Of a stretch of 64,000 nucleotides of DNA, positions 28,170 through 37,446 are shown one piece after another. The notes beneath the pieces were generated by a model. It ran no database searches. It was not told where the DNA came from and was given only the letters and a program-made list of their open reading frames with translations. A program made the translations under genes and the position numbers. Source of the DNA: Haloarculaceae archaeon H-GB1-1 (lineage in GTDB: Archaea; Halobacteriota; Halobacteria; Halobacteriales; Haloarculaceae); the NCBI GenBank assembly GCA_029688825.1, contig JARUKX010000003.1, forward strand, positions 151,439 to 215,438, in the 5' to 3' direction. Each line of letters opens with the position of its first letter. The first letter of the stretch is position 1.

Positions 28170-29039
28170 TCACTTCTGTTGAATCGCGAACGTCTTCAGC
28201 AGTGGTCTGTGCAGGACGACGAGCACGAGCAGGGGCGGGATCAGCGCCAGCACCGCGCCCGCCATGATGAGTCCCCACTGGGTCAGCCCGGACTGGCTCG
28301 CACCCTGCAGGTAGCGGATACCGACCTGGACCACCTGTTTCTCCTGGGCGCTGATGACCACCAGGGGCCACAGGTACTGATTCCACGCGTAGATGAAGGT
28401 GATGACGGACACGCCGGCGATCATCCCCTTCGACATCGGGATGAGCACCTTCACGAGGAATGTGAACGGCCCGACGCCGTCGAGACGCGCGTTGTCGACG
28501 AGCGAGGCCGGAATCGACATGAAGTGCTGGCGGAACAGGAACACCGCCGTCGCACTCGCGATGTACGGCCCGGTGATGGAGAGCATCGAGTTGGCCCATC
28601 CGAGGTCCGCCATCAGCTGGAACAGCGGGACGATGCGGACCGGGACGGGCAACAGCAGCGTCAGCAGGATGAACATGAAGACCGCGCGCTCGTAGGGGAA
28701 GCGGTAGTACACCAGCGCCAGCGCGGCGAGCAAGGACAGCGCGACCTTCCCGACGACGATGATGGACGCCATCACGAACGAGTTCCACATGTACTGCCCG
28801 AGGTTGTACTCGCCCAGCGCGGTCTGGTAGTTGGCCAGCCCCTGACTGCCGATCCCGACGTTCGTCACCTCGTAGACCTCCGAGGGCGTCTGGGTACTCA
28901 TCACCACCGCGAGGATGAGCGGCAGCCCCATCAGGACGATGGAGAACACGAGAAGCCCGTGGATGACCAGGTCGTCCGACAGGTAGTCGCTCAGCTCGGG
29001 GCGTGCGGTCGCGGCCGTGGATTCGGTGTTCGTCGCCAT
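28170..29039 (-). CDS. ugpE: glycerol-3-phosphate ABC importer permease
   Basis: A 289-residue MalG/UgpE-type permease with six hydrophobic segments. The EAA loop that docks the ATPase reads SLVDNARLDGVGPFTFLVKVLIPMSK in position (about 190-215). It is two bases downstream of ugpA and six bases upstream of ugpC in a close-packed operon. Confidence 0.9.
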   Translation of the reverse strand: MATNTESTAATARPELSDYLSDDLVIHGLLVFSIVLMGLPLILAVVMSTQTPSEVYEVTNVGIGSQGLANYQTALGEYNLGQYMWNSFVMASIIVVGKVALSLLAALALVYYRFPYERAVFMFILLTLLLPVPVRIVPLFQLMADLGWANSMLSITGPYIASATAVFLFRQHFMSIPASLVDNARLDGVGPFTFLVKVLIPMSKGMIAGVSVITFIYAWNQYLWPLVVISAQEKQVVQVGIRYLQGASQSGLTQWGLIMAGAVLALIPPLLVLVVLHRPLLKTFAIQQK

Positions 29040-29041
29040 GG

Positions 29042-29935
29042 TCAGGCTCCGTAGTGTGTGTAGCTCTCCGAGACGCGGAGCTGGACGTACATCAGTATCG
29101 CCACGATGACGAACAGGATGATGGACTCGGCGGATGCCTTGCCGAGGCTGTTGAACTCGAAGGCGTCGCGGTAGAGCTTGTAGATGAGCAGGTTCGTCGC
29201 TCCGCTCGGCCCGCCGCTGGTCATCAGGTCAACCATCGGGAACGTCTGGAAGAACGCGTAGATGGTGTCCATGACGACGAGGAAGACCATCGTCGGCGAG
29301 ATGAGCGGGACGTACACCTTGTAGAGCATCTTCAGCCGGCCCACGCCGTCGAGCTTCGCCGACTCGGTCAGCGTCTCGGGGATGTTGTTCAGCGCCGCCA
29401 CGAGGAAGATGATGTTGTAGCCGAGTTGCTTCCAGATGGCGACGAGGCCGACGACGACGAACGCCAGCGGACCGCTCGTGAACCAATCGAGCTCGATTCC
29501 GGTGAGGGCTTCGAGGTAGTGCGTGATGACGCCGAGCGTGGGGTGCATCAGGAACATCAGCACCGTCGCCGCGACGGCCGTCGGCAGCGCGTACGGCCAG
29601 ATTGCCGCCACGAGGTAGCTCGACGTGCCGCGGCTGACCTCGAACAGGAGGTACGACACGAACAGCGACACCACGAGCGTGCCCACGACGACGAACGCCG
29701 CGAACGCGAACGAGATGACGAAGCTCCGCTGGTACTCCGGCGAGGTAGCGAGGATCTTGAAGTTCTCCAGCCCGACGAACGCCTTCTGCGTTCCCAGCAG
29801 CAGCGTCTGATAGAGGCTCAGCCGGAATGTCTCTACGGCCGGGTAGTACAGAAACGCGATCAGCACCGCGAACGTCGGCACCAGCAGCAGATACGCCTGC
29901 CAGGAGGAGTCGAACGGTTTTGTGAATTCGGTCAT
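29042..29935 (-). CDS. ugpA: glycerol-3-phosphate ABC importer permease
   Basis: A 297-residue MalF/UgpA-type permease with six hydrophobic segments and an EAA loop (TLTESAKLDGVGRLKMLYKV, about 190-210). It pairs with UgpE to form the channel. Twenty-three bases separate it from the binding-protein gene ugpB, and the ugpE ATG follows two bases after its stop. Confidence 0.9.
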   Translation of the reverse strand: MTEFTKPFDSSWQAYLLLVPTFAVLIAFLYYPAVETFRLSLYQTLLLGTQKAFVGLENFKILATSPEYQRSFVISFAFAAFVVVGTLVVSLFVSYLLFEVSRGTSSYLVAAIWPYALPTAVAATVLMFLMHPTLGVITHYLEALTGIELDWFTSGPLAFVVVGLVAIWKQLGYNIIFLVAALNNIPETLTESAKLDGVGRLKMLYKVYVPLISPTMVFLVVMDTIYAFFQTFPMVDLMTSGGPSGATNLLIYKLYRDAFEFNSLGKASAESIILFVIVAILMYVQLRVSESYTHYGA

Positions 29936-29958
29936 GTGTTCGGAGAAGGCGGACTCGC

Positions 29959-31365
29959 TCAGTTGACCTTCTGGTTGTAGCTATCCAGCGCGTCCTCGAC
30001 CTGCGAGTCGATCTTCGACAGCCCGTCGTCGACGGACGTGCTGGAGTTCTGAATCATGCTCACGTACCCTTCCTCGACGATGGTGCGGGCCTTCGTGAAC
30101 GGCCCCATGAGCGCTCCGCGCGTCGCGGGCGAGTCCTCGGTGGCCTGCAGTTGGTCGAACGCCGTGCGGAAGTTGGGGTTCTCGTCGAACCAGCCGTCGC
30201 TTTCGAGCTGGCTGACGGCCTCGTTGCGCACCGGGAAGTAGCCCGTGTTCTTGTGCCACCGAATCTGCTGTTCGGGCTGGGCCATCCACAGGAGGAACTC
30301 GCCGGCGGCCTTCTGCTTGGCTTCCGAGAGTCCCGACGGGACCCACAGCGACGCGCCGCCGATGACGACGCCGTTGCGCTGCCCCTCGGGAACGGGGAGC
30401 CGCATGGTTCCCAGTTCGAAGCCGTTCTTCTTCGCGCCCTCCTTCATCGGCGCGATGCTCGAAGTCGAGTAGCCCAGGATACCGACCTTCTGGGTGAGGA
30501 AGGCCTGCTGGGCCTCGCCCCACGCCTCGATACCGGGATTGAGGTACTGTCCCTGCTCGTAGAGGTCGGTCCACCACTCGAAGATGTTCTTCGCGGCGTC
30601 GCTCTCGAAGTTGCTCTCCGTGGCACGGCCGGTGCGACCGTTCTCCTTGTTCACGAGGGTCTGGTCCTGCTCGGCGAACCACTGCTCGACGAGCCACGAG
30701 TGATTCGGCCACGTCGTTCCCTTGTCGACGACGCCCGCGTCGGTGAGTTTGTTCGCGGCGTCGGTCACTCCCTGGAACGTCTCCGGGGGGTTCTCCGGGT
30801 CCAGTCCGGCCTCCGCGAACGCGTCCTTGTTGTAGAAGAAGATGGCGTTGCTGGAGTTGAACGGCATCGAGTTCAGCTTGCCGTCGATGCGGTAGTAGCT
30901 CAGCACCGACTCGAGGAAGTTGTCGTAGTCGATCTTGTCCTTCGGGATGATGTCCTCGACGGGGGTGAACGCGCCGCTATCGAGTGCCAGCTGCGTTCCG
31001 ATCTCGAAGATCTGGGCGACGGCCGGCGGATTGCCCGCCTGCACCGCGGAGGTCGTCGCGTTCAGCGTATCACGGTAGCTCCCCTTCGAGGTGATGTCGA
31101 GGGTGACGCCGTCCGCCTGGCTCTCGAAGTCGGAGCCCATGTCTTCGAGCAGCTTCGCGATGTCGCCGCCCATCGCGTGCCAGAACTTGATGGTCACGTC
31201 GCTGCTACTGCTCGCCGTGTCGGTCGCGGTACCTCCGCTCCCGTCTTCGCTCGACGTTTCGCTGCCGCCGTCGCCGCTCTGGTTCGAACAGCCAGCGAGG
31301 CCAGCCACGGTCGCCACACTTGCACCCTTGATGAACGTACGACGAGATGGGGTCGTATTCTTCAT
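29959..31365 (-). CDS. ugpB: glycerol-3-phosphate-binding lipoprotein
   Basis: Extracellular binding protein of the Ugp system. The 468-residue protein has a Tat signal (PSRRTFIKG), lipobox LAGC (Cys about 26) and an acidic Ser/Gly-rich linker. The UgpB-like extracellular-binding-protein domain starts near 55 (VTIKFWHAMGGDIAKLLEDM); WHAMGG is characteristic of UgpB. First gene of the operon. TATA-like ATTATATACAA (minus strand, about 31390-31400) lies roughly 30 bases before the ATG, and a GTTAC-type motif sits further upstream. Confidence 0.9.
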   Translation of the reverse strand: MKNTTPSRRTFIKGASVATVAGLAGCSNQSGDGGSETSSEDGSGGTATDTASSSSDVTIKFWHAMGGDIAKLLEDMGSDFESQADGVTLDITSKGSYRDTLNATTSAVQAGNPPAVAQIFEIGTQLALDSGAFTPVEDIIPKDKIDYDNFLESVLSYYRIDGKLNSMPFNSSNAIFFYNKDAFAEAGLDPENPPETFQGVTDAANKLTDAGVVDKGTTWPNHSWLVEQWFAEQDQTLVNKENGRTGRATESNFESDAAKNIFEWWTDLYEQGQYLNPGIEAWGEAQQAFLTQKVGILGYSTSSIAPMKEGAKKNGFELGTMRLPVPEGQRNGVVIGGASLWVPSGLSEAKQKAAGEFLLWMAQPEQQIRWHKNTGYFPVRNEAVSQLESDGWFDENPNFRTAFDQLQATEDSPATRGALMGPFTKARTIVEEGYVSMIQNSSTSVDDGLSKIDSQVEDALDSYNQKVN

Positions 31366-31387
31366 CTCTACCTGCCATAGTGGTAGT

Positions 31388-31442
31388 AATTGTATATAAT
31401 TCTTTGGTATATTTTGATACTAAGGGGTACGTTACTGGTAAT
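31388..31442 (-). promoter_or_regulatory. ugp operon promoter
   Basis: On the minus strand an AT-rich TATA element (ATTATATAC, about 31392-31400) lies about 30 bases before ugpB. About 30 bases further upstream, GTTACTGGTAAT (31431-31442) resembles the glpA motifs and is nested in an ACGT...ACGT inverted repeat. Its distance from TATA would fit an activator or a distal repressor site. Confidence 0.5.
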
Positions 31443-31498
31443 ACGTCACTGTTTCTCAGTGGAGCAGGAGGTAAAAAATGTACGCCCGCGGGTGGTTC

Positions 31499-32788
31499 TC
31501 ACAGCAGCGTGGTGACTACCATGGCTGTACCAGCGGCGGAGACGATGAGTACGCCCGTTGCAGTTGCCACGGGACGGGTCAGCGACCGATTCATCGAGAC
31601 CACGAGACCGAGTTTCACGAGGATGCTCGCCGAGACGCCGGTGATGATGCCCGCCGTCGCCAGCCCGTGGCTTATCTTTCCGGACTGGACGAGCAAAACG
31701 ACGGACGTCGTCACTGCCCCCGACGAGACGAGTCCGCTGAAGAAACTCGATACGAGGAACCCCGACGCGCCGTAGGCGCTTTGGGCACCCGCGGAGACGA
31801 CGAGCACCAGCAGGAACAGGACTCCGAACTTCAGCGCCGGCCAGAGTTCGAACGGCGAGTCGAAATCCAGTTCGATGTTCACGTCCCAGTCGCTGAGGAC
31901 GTACGAGAGGGCGATCCCCGACAGCGTGATCGCACCGAGCGGCGCGGCCAGCCGAACCGAGATGCCGGGGATGAACGTGACCGCGATGAGCAGGTCGCGA
32001 AAGGCCATGGCGGCGTTCGCCAGCAGTATCGACCCGACCGCGATCTTCGAGAGACCGGCGTTCTGACGCGTCCGCGAGACGATCTCGCCGATGACGGCTG
32101 TGGAGTTCACCAGGCCGCCGAAGAAGCTCGTGATGGCGATACCGCGGGCCCCGTAGCGCTTGACGATGAGGTAGTTCGCGAACCCGATGCCGCTGACGGC
32201 GACGACCAGCAGCCACACCGTCCGGGGGTTGACCGCTCCCCACGGGTCGAGTGGTTGATTCGGCAACAGCGGGTAGATGACGAACGCGAGGATGGCGAAC
32301 TCGATGGCGCTCCGTATCTCGTCCTTCGAGAGCTTTCGGGCGAACCCGTGTAGTTCGCGGCGAAGGACCAGCAGGAACGTCGTGATGACCGCGATGATGA
32401 CGCCCTCCAGGAAGTACCCTTTCCCGACGAGGACGCCGACGCCGTACGCCAGAATCATCGACACCGACGTCGTCAGCAGGTAGCTCTCGTCGCCAGTGAT
32501 CAGTCCGCGAAACGCGAACACGCTCCCCTGAATGACGACGAGCGCGCCGCCCAGGAGCAGCAGCGCCGGCTCCTCGGCGACGACCATCACCGCAGCCAGC
32601 GTGGTGATGATCGTGAACGTCCGGGTCCCGGCCGGCTTCTGTGACCACTCACGTTCGGTGCCGAGCAGCATCCCGAGCGCCGCGGCGAACACGAGTCGCG
32701 TGACGTTGGGGTAGTGCTCCAGCACGTAGTCCGGACTGACGTCTACGCCCGCGAGCGCCAGCTCACCCCACGGGACGGTTCCGAACAC
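31499..32788 (-). CDS. MgtC/DUF4010-family membrane protein
   Basis: A 429-residue integral membrane protein with about 12 hydrophobic segments. The N-terminal part resembles MgtC/SapB (RLVFAAALGMLLGTEREW near residue 30); the rest matches DUF4010 proteins (FFGGLVNSTAVIGEI near 215). Function of the family is not established; a transport or ion-homeostasis role is speculative. It starts at GTG, since an in-frame stop lies two codons upstream. An AT-rich promoter (ATTTATATAG, minus strand, about 32891-32900) lies about 100 bases upstream, implying an unusually long leader. Confidence 0.8.
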   Translation of the reverse strand: MFGTVPWGELALAGVDVSPDYVLEHYPNVTRLVFAAALGMLLGTEREWSQKPAGTRTFTIITTLAAVMVVAEEPALLLLGGALVVIQGSVFAFRGLITGDESYLLTTSVSMILAYGVGVLVGKGYFLEGVIIAVITTFLLVLRRELHGFARKLSKDEIRSAIEFAILAFVIYPLLPNQPLDPWGAVNPRTVWLLVVAVSGIGFANYLIVKRYGARGIAITSFFGGLVNSTAVIGEIVSRTRQNAGLSKIAVGSILLANAAMAFRDLLIAVTFIPGISVRLAAPLGAITLSGIALSYVLSDWDVNIELDFDSPFELWPALKFGVLFLLVLVVSAGAQSAYGASGFLVSSFFSGLVSSGAVTTSVVLLVQSGKISHGLATAGIITGVSASILVKLGLVVSMNRSLTRPVATATGVLIVSAAGTAMVVTTLL

Positions 32789-32991
32789 GATGGGTCACCC
32801 CCGTTCCTCCAGAGAGTCGTTCGGCGTTCCGTACGTCGGTTTCGCACCGTCTCGGCGCGTATCTCGTCATGAGTACGTATTGCTACATACAACTATATAA
32901 ATTATTGCCGGCGCAAGAAAGGGAGTAACAATTCGAGTTGAAGACTTTGGACTAGGGGAGTGGTAGTAAAGAGCTTCGTCGGAGGTCCGGT

Positions 32992-34146
32992 CTACGTCCC
33001 GGAGTGCAGTCGCTCGAAGACGAGCGTCGGGAAGCGTGGGACCGCACCGCTCGGTCGTCGGCCCGCGGTTCCGGTCTCGACGGCGACCTCCCGCCGTTCG
33101 AGCACGTCGTGTTGGGCGAGTTCGTAGATGTACCGTCGGACGGTCCCCGGCGAGAGGTCTGTCTCGGCTGCGATGGCGTCCGCGGCCGTGTCGATGGACT
33201 GCTCGCTGTCCGACACGTCCAGCAGCGTCCGCAACACGAGCTGTTTGTTCTCCGGAAGGGTCAGCACGCGACCGATGGGGACGCCGCCCTTCGGGACGGC
33301 CTCCTTCCCGGCTTCGAGGTCTTCGTCTCTGAGCGTCTTCGCGTCGTCGGCCTCCGCCACGCTCGCCGCGCCGAACAGCGCCGCGAGCGCGTCGTGGGCG
33401 TTTCCATCCGACCACTCCGCCAGCGCCTTCGCCTGGGTGTGGTCCAGCCCCTTCGAGAGACCGCTCGTCCCCCGCGTCGTCAGGATGTCGACGATCTCGT
33501 AGTTGTACGAGGGGACCTGTATCTCGACCTCGGGAGGGTGACTGTCGAGGTCGTCCGGTGGCGTCCGGCCAACGGCCGTCCACCTGACCTTCGGGAAGGG
33601 AGCAAGGAACTCACGGAGTTCGGCGATGTCCAGCGTCTCGTCCATGTCGACGTGGTCGACGCCGACGAGCAACCCGTCCGCGCTCGCCAGTTCGGCCTGC
33701 AATCGGTCTTCCAGTTCGCCCGTGCCGATGCCTCGTTCGGGAACCTTGTCGTCCACGAGGGCGTTCAGCAACTGCTGATAGAGCTTGAACCGACTCGCCG
33801 TCCGTCGGGTGTCGACGTAGACGAAGTGGAAGCCGCCGAGCAGGCTGTCGGCGCGCGTCGCGGTATGGAAGGTCCGCTGTCCGCGTGACACCGTCTGCTG
33901 GAGGGCGGAGTACAGTGACGTGACGATGGCGGACTTCCCGGACCCAGCAGGACCCCACACGTACACGTTCGGCGGCAGTTGACCGTCGAAGATCGGGTCC
34001 GCAGCGTCCAGTATCGCCTCGAAGACGAACTCCCGACCGACTGGCTCTGAGAGATGGACCGCCGGATTCAGCGCGTCCCAGTCGACGACCAGTCTGTTCT
34101 CGTAGCGATGGTTTCGACGTCGCTCGATGCGCTCCGTGAGGTCCAT
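32992..34146 (-). CDS. Orc1/Cdc6-like AAA+ ATPase
   Basis: A 384-residue protein with the layout of archaeal Orc1/Cdc6: an N-terminal segment, a AAA+ domain with Walker A WGPAGSGKSA (about 68), a Walker B-like LLVGVDHVD (about 160) and sensor I AVGRTPP (about 190). A lid helix bundle follows, then a C-terminal winged helix (SIDTAADAIAAETDLSPGTVRRYIYEL). Walker B has Asp-His where active AAA+ proteins have Asp-Glu, so hydrolysis may be impaired. Haloarchaea carry many orphan Cdc6-like genes. No origin-like repeat cluster was seen beside it, so a role at an origin is doubtful. Divergent from the second glycerol kinase with 66 bases between. Confidence 0.75.
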   Translation of the reverse strand: MDLTERIERRRNHRYENRLVVDWDALNPAVHLSEPVGREFVFEAILDAADPIFDGQLPPNVYVWGPAGSGKSAIVTSLYSALQQTVSRGQRTFHTATRADSLLGGFHFVYVDTRRTASRFKLYQQLLNALVDDKVPERGIGTGELEDRLQAELASADGLLVGVDHVDMDETLDIAELREFLAPFPKVRWTAVGRTPPDDLDSHPPEVEIQVPSYNYEIVDILTTRGTSGLSKGLDHTQAKALAEWSDGNAHDALAALFGAASVAEADDAKTLRDEDLEAGKEAVPKGGVPIGRVLTLPENKQLVLRTLLDVSDSEQSIDTAADAIAAETDLSPGTVRRYIYELAQHDVLERREVAVETGTAGRRPSGAVPRFPTLVFERLHSGT

Positions 34147-34212
34147 CTATCGACGTTTGCTACCTTGTAGACGCACCGTACATATACGTACCCCCGGAGA
34201 GTAGGAGCGGCC

Positions 34213-35718
34213 ATGACTGGTGGCCGGTTCATCGGCGCGATCGACCAGGGCACGACCGGAACCCGTTTCATGGTGTTCGACGGCGACGGGCACGTCGTCA
34301 CCAGCGCCTACGCGAACCATCGCCAACACTACCCACGACAGAACTGGGTCGAGCACGACCCACAGGAGATCTGGGAGAACACCACAGTCGCCATCCATCG
34401 CGCTCTCGACGTCGCGGACATCGACGCTGCCGACCTCACCGGCCTCGGGGTCACGAACCAGCGCGAGACGGCGGTCGTGTGGGACGCCGAGACCGGCGAA
34501 CCGCTGCACAACGCAATCGTCTGGCGCGACCGCCGGACCATCGACCGCATCGAGGAGCTTCACGAGGAGGGCAAAGCGGCCGAGATTCGGTCGAAGACCG
34601 GCCTCGAACTCGACCCCTACTTCTCGGCCTCGAAGTTCGAGTGGCTGCTGGACCACGCGGGCGACGGTGACCTCAGAGCCGCTGCCCGTGACGGCGAGGT
34701 CTGCTGTGGAACGATGGACGCCTGGCTCCTCTTCAATCTCACCGGGCGGCACGTCACGGAGGTGACGAACGCCTCCCGGACGATGCTGTTCAACGTCCAC
34801 GAGCTGGATTGGGACGACGACTTGCTCGACGAATTCGGGGTTCCCCGGGAATCGCTTCCGGAGGTTCGGCCGTCGAGCGACGACGACTACTACGGCACCA
34901 CCGACTCCGACGGTTTCCTCGGCGCGGAGGTTCCCGTCGCCGGCGCGCTCGGCGACCAGCAGGCCGCGCTGTTCGGGCAGGCGTGCTTCGACGCCGGACA
35001 GGCGAAGAACACCACGGGAACGGGGTCGTTCTTCCTGTTGAACACGGGCGAGGAACCGGTCGAGAGCGACCACGGCCTCCTCACCACCGTCGCGTTCCAG
35101 CGCTCGGGCGAGCCGGTCCAGTACGCGCTCGAAGGGGCCGTCTTCACAACCGGCGCGGGCATCGAGTGGCTCGAAGAGGTCGGCGTCATCGACGACCCGA
35201 CGACGACCGAACAGCTCGCGCGGAGCGTCGACTCCACCGAGGGCGTCTACATGGTCCCCGCGTTCACCGGGCTCGGAGCCCCCTTCTGGAACCGGTCGGC
35301 GCGAGGGAACCTCGTCGGCCTGACCCGCGATACGAAACGCGAGCACATCGTCAGGGCGGCGGTCGAAGCGATCACCTACCGCACGCGGGACGTCGTCGAG
35401 GCAGTCGACGCCGATAGCGGGCCAGAACTGGAGACGCTCAAGGTCGACGGCGCGACGGTCAAGAACGACTTCCTCTGTCAGCTCCAGGCGGACGTGCTAC
35501 AGACCGACGTCGTCCGGCCGGAGGTCGACGAGACCACCGCGCTCGGGGCGGCGTACGCGGCTGGCCTCGCGGTCGGGTTCTGGGACGACCTCGACGAACT
35601 CCGCTCGCACTGGCGCGCGGACAAGCGGTTCACGCCGTCGATGGACGCGACCGTGGCGGACGACCGGTACGACCGCTGGTCGAAGGCGGTCGAACAGGCG
35701 CGAGACTGGGACTCGTAG
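34213..35718 (+). CDS. glpK2: glycerol kinase, second copy
   Basis: A 501-residue FGGY kinase, clearly paralogous to the glpK at 24637 (roughly two-thirds identical by eye). It keeps GAIDQGTTGTRFMVFD, TNQRET, LGDQQAALFGQ and GTGSFFLLNTG. Differences include IVWRDRRT for IVWQDRRT and APFWNRSARG for APHWDGRARG. It lacks the strong Shine-Dalgarno of the first copy and instead follows a TATA-like CATATACG (34178-34185) by about 30 bases. It stands apart from the glp and ugp operons between the Cdc6-like gene and ROK kinase. Glycerol is the likely substrate; a shifted specificity is possible. Confidence 0.88.
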   Translation: MTGGRFIGAIDQGTTGTRFMVFDGDGHVVTSAYANHRQHYPRQNWVEHDPQEIWENTTVAIHRALDVADIDAADLTGLGVTNQRETAVVWDAETGEPLHNAIVWRDRRTIDRIEELHEEGKAAEIRSKTGLELDPYFSASKFEWLLDHAGDGDLRAAARDGEVCCGTMDAWLLFNLTGRHVTEVTNASRTMLFNVHELDWDDDLLDEFGVPRESLPEVRPSSDDDYYGTTDSDGFLGAEVPVAGALGDQQAALFGQACFDAGQAKNTTGTGSFFLLNTGEEPVESDHGLLTTVAFQRSGEPVQYALEGAVFTTGAGIEWLEEVGVIDDPTTTEQLARSVDSTEGVYMVPAFTGLGAPFWNRSARGNLVGLTRDTKREHIVRAAVEAITYRTRDVVEAVDADSGPELETLKVDGATVKNDFLCQLQADVLQTDVVRPEVDETTALGAAYAAGLAVGFWDDLDELRSHWRADKRFTPSMDATVADDRYDRWSKAVEQARDWDS

Positions 35719-35721
35719 TCG

Positions 35722-36696
35722 CTACCGACGGAACTTCGCCCGATCTCCCGTCCCCTCGGTCATCGCGCTCGCGAGCGCGCCGCGGACGACCACGTCGTCG
35801 CCGAGGCTCGTCAACTGGACCTCGGGGACGTTCACCATCACCATGTCGTCCAGGTGGTCCCGGATCGGGTCGAGCACGCGGTCGGGGTTGTTGAGCGCGA
35901 CGGCACCGCCGACGAAGACGACGAGCGGTGCGTAGGCCTGAACCACGTTCGCGATGCCGAGCGCGTTCCAGTGGCCGATCTGTCTGAGGACGTGCGAGGC
36001 GAAGCCGTCGCCGCGGGCCGCGTGTTCGAAGACCGACGCGGCGTCGAACTCGGGGTCCCCCAGCGGAAGGGAGGTCTCGATGGGGTCGTCGTCGTGGAGG
36101 CGACGGGCGTACCGCGGGATGTTGTTCCCCGAGCAGTACGCCTCCCAGTGACCGTCGTGGCCACAGCCACAGGTCATGAAGCCGTTCGGGTCGAGGGTCA
36201 TGTGACCGACCTCGCCGGCGTTGCCGTCCCAGCCCGACAGGACGTTGCCGTCGACGCAGACGCCGGCACCGATACCCGACGAGATGGTCAGATAGACCAT
36301 GTCGTCCGGGTTCCGGTCGCTGTAGAACCGCTCGCCGATGACGCCGGCGTTGGCGTCGTTGTGGAGGTACACGTGCTCGGAGTCGACGAGGTGTTCGACG
36401 GGGCCGGTCAGCGGGATCTGGTCGATGGTGTCGGGGAGGTTCGCGGGATTCTCGATGATGCCTTCGGCGAGGTCGAGCGGCCCGAAGGTGCCGATTCCGG
36501 CCGCTCGGACGTCCGTCGGATCGACGCCACCCTTCTCGCAGGCCGACCGGAGCACCGTGAGGACGGCCTCGGTCACGGCGATTCCGTTCGGTCCCTGCGG
36601 TGTGGCTTCGATGGAGGACCCGACGACGGTCCCGTCGTTGTCGGCGACCACGGCGCGGATGTTCGTCGCGCCCAGGTCGATGCCGGCATACGCCAT
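35722..36696 (-). CDS. ROK-family glucokinase
   Basis: Probably phosphorylates glucose or a related hexose with ATP. The 324-residue protein begins MAYAGIDLGATNIRAVV (phosphate-binding loop). It has YLTISSGIGAGVCVDGNVLSGW with the sugar-binding region, the GEVGHM motif with catalytic-site residues, and the ROK zinc motif CGCGHDGHWEAYCSG (about 155-170). ATG 36696 is chosen because a TATA-like element lies about 35 bases upstream and ROK homologues start here. It is convergent with glpK2, with stops three bases apart. Confidence 0.88.
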   Translation of the reverse strand: MAYAGIDLGATNIRAVVADNDGTVVGSSIEATPQGPNGIAVTEAVLTVLRSACEKGGVDPTDVRAAGIGTFGPLDLAEGIIENPANLPDTIDQIPLTGPVEHLVDSEHVYLHNDANAGVIGERFYSDRNPDDMVYLTISSGIGAGVCVDGNVLSGWDGNAGEVGHMTLDPNGFMTCGCGHDGHWEAYCSGNNIPRYARRLHDDDPIETSLPLGDPEFDAASVFEHAARGDGFASHVLRQIGHWNALGIANVVQAYAPLVVFVGGAVALNNPDRVLDPIRDHLDDMVMVNVPEVQLTSLGDDVVVRGALASAMTEGTGDRAKFRR

Positions 36697-36730
36697 TAGG
36701 TGAGACAGGGGCCGGCGGCTACTTAATTGC

Positions 36731-36753
36731 ATATATTTACTCACAACCGAGTT
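36731..36753 (-). promoter_or_regulatory. glucokinase promoter with TrmB-like near-match
   Basis: GTAAATATAT on the minus strand (36740-36731) is a good haloarchaeal TATA element for the glucokinase gene. Overlapping its upstream edge, the plus strand reads TACT-CACAACC-GAGTT (36738-36753), one mismatch from the TrmB motif TACT-N7/8-GAGTA. Further upstream, ACTCG-TT-CGAGT (36758-36769) is a second short palindrome. Confidence 0.5.
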
Positions 36754-36908
36754 TCATACTCGTTCGAGTGTACGAAACGGCCCGTTACGGTCGGAGCGAC
36801 CCGTTGATTCGTCTGTCGGGAGTCTCCGAGATCTCGAAAACTGGGGTCGCGGCGGTCGAGCTGTTGGACGGGAACGGTCGTGCATGCCCTCCGCCGGGTC
36901 GGCTCCGT

Positions 36909-37292
36909 CTACCCGAGCCGCGCGCGCCACTCCTCGGGAACCGGCCGCTTCTCTCCGGTCTCGAAATCGACCGCGACCTGGACTGTCTCGGCTTCGGCGA
37001 CGAGGTGGTCGTCGACGGTGAGTTCGTACGCCAGCGTGAAACTCGTCTCGCCGACGTGCTGGACCGTGACCGCGACCGTCACGTCGGCAAGCTCTCTGAT
37101 GGGGGCGTGATACTCCAGATCGAGTGAGACGACGAAGAACGGGAACTCATCGTGGCCGTCGATACCGACGACCTCGCGTGCAAACGCGACGCGGGCCTCT
37201 TCGAGATACGTGGCGTAGACGGCGTTGTTCACGACGCCGGCCGCGTCGAGGTCCGAGAATCGGACGGGAACCGTGCAGGTGAACGTCTCCAT
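36909..37292 (-). CDS. acyl-CoA thioesterase (4HBT hot-dog fold)
   Basis: A 127-residue single hot-dog domain of the YbgC/4-hydroxybenzoyl-CoA thioesterase type. The catalytic motif VRFSDLDAAGVVNNAVYATYLEEAR has the Asp that lies near position 17, and the later strand LEYHAPI is typical. It would hydrolyse an acyl-CoA in the cytoplasm; substrate unknown. It stands alone, divergent from the hydrolase lipoprotein gene to its right. Confidence 0.85.
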   Translation of the reverse strand: METFTCTVPVRFSDLDAAGVVNNAVYATYLEEARVAFAREVVGIDGHDEFPFFVVSLDLEYHAPIRELADVTVAVTVQHVGETSFTLAYELTVDDHLVAEAETVQVAVDFETGEKRPVPEEWRARLG

Positions 37293-37446
37293 GGCTCACT
37301 TACCGGACCGGGGGTCCAAAAGGGTACGCGACCGCCACTCGCGAGACGGCCTCGGCTGCACGCTGACGGTGTCCTCGACCAGGGGGCACGTATGTGTGAC
37401 ATATGTTGACACTACGATTATTCCGTCGCTCACCGTCACTGTCACT

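Noticed and set aside
32800..32869. Possible leader peptide upstream of the DUF4010 gene (minus strand)
   Set aside because: A short ATG frame overlaps the gene start but has no Shine-Dalgarno or codon signal; not enough to support a real leader peptide.
32789..34212. Replication origin next to the Cdc6-like gene
   Set aside because: No cluster of G-rich origin recognition boxes or long AT-rich unwinding stretch is visible; only ordinary promoter-like AT segments.
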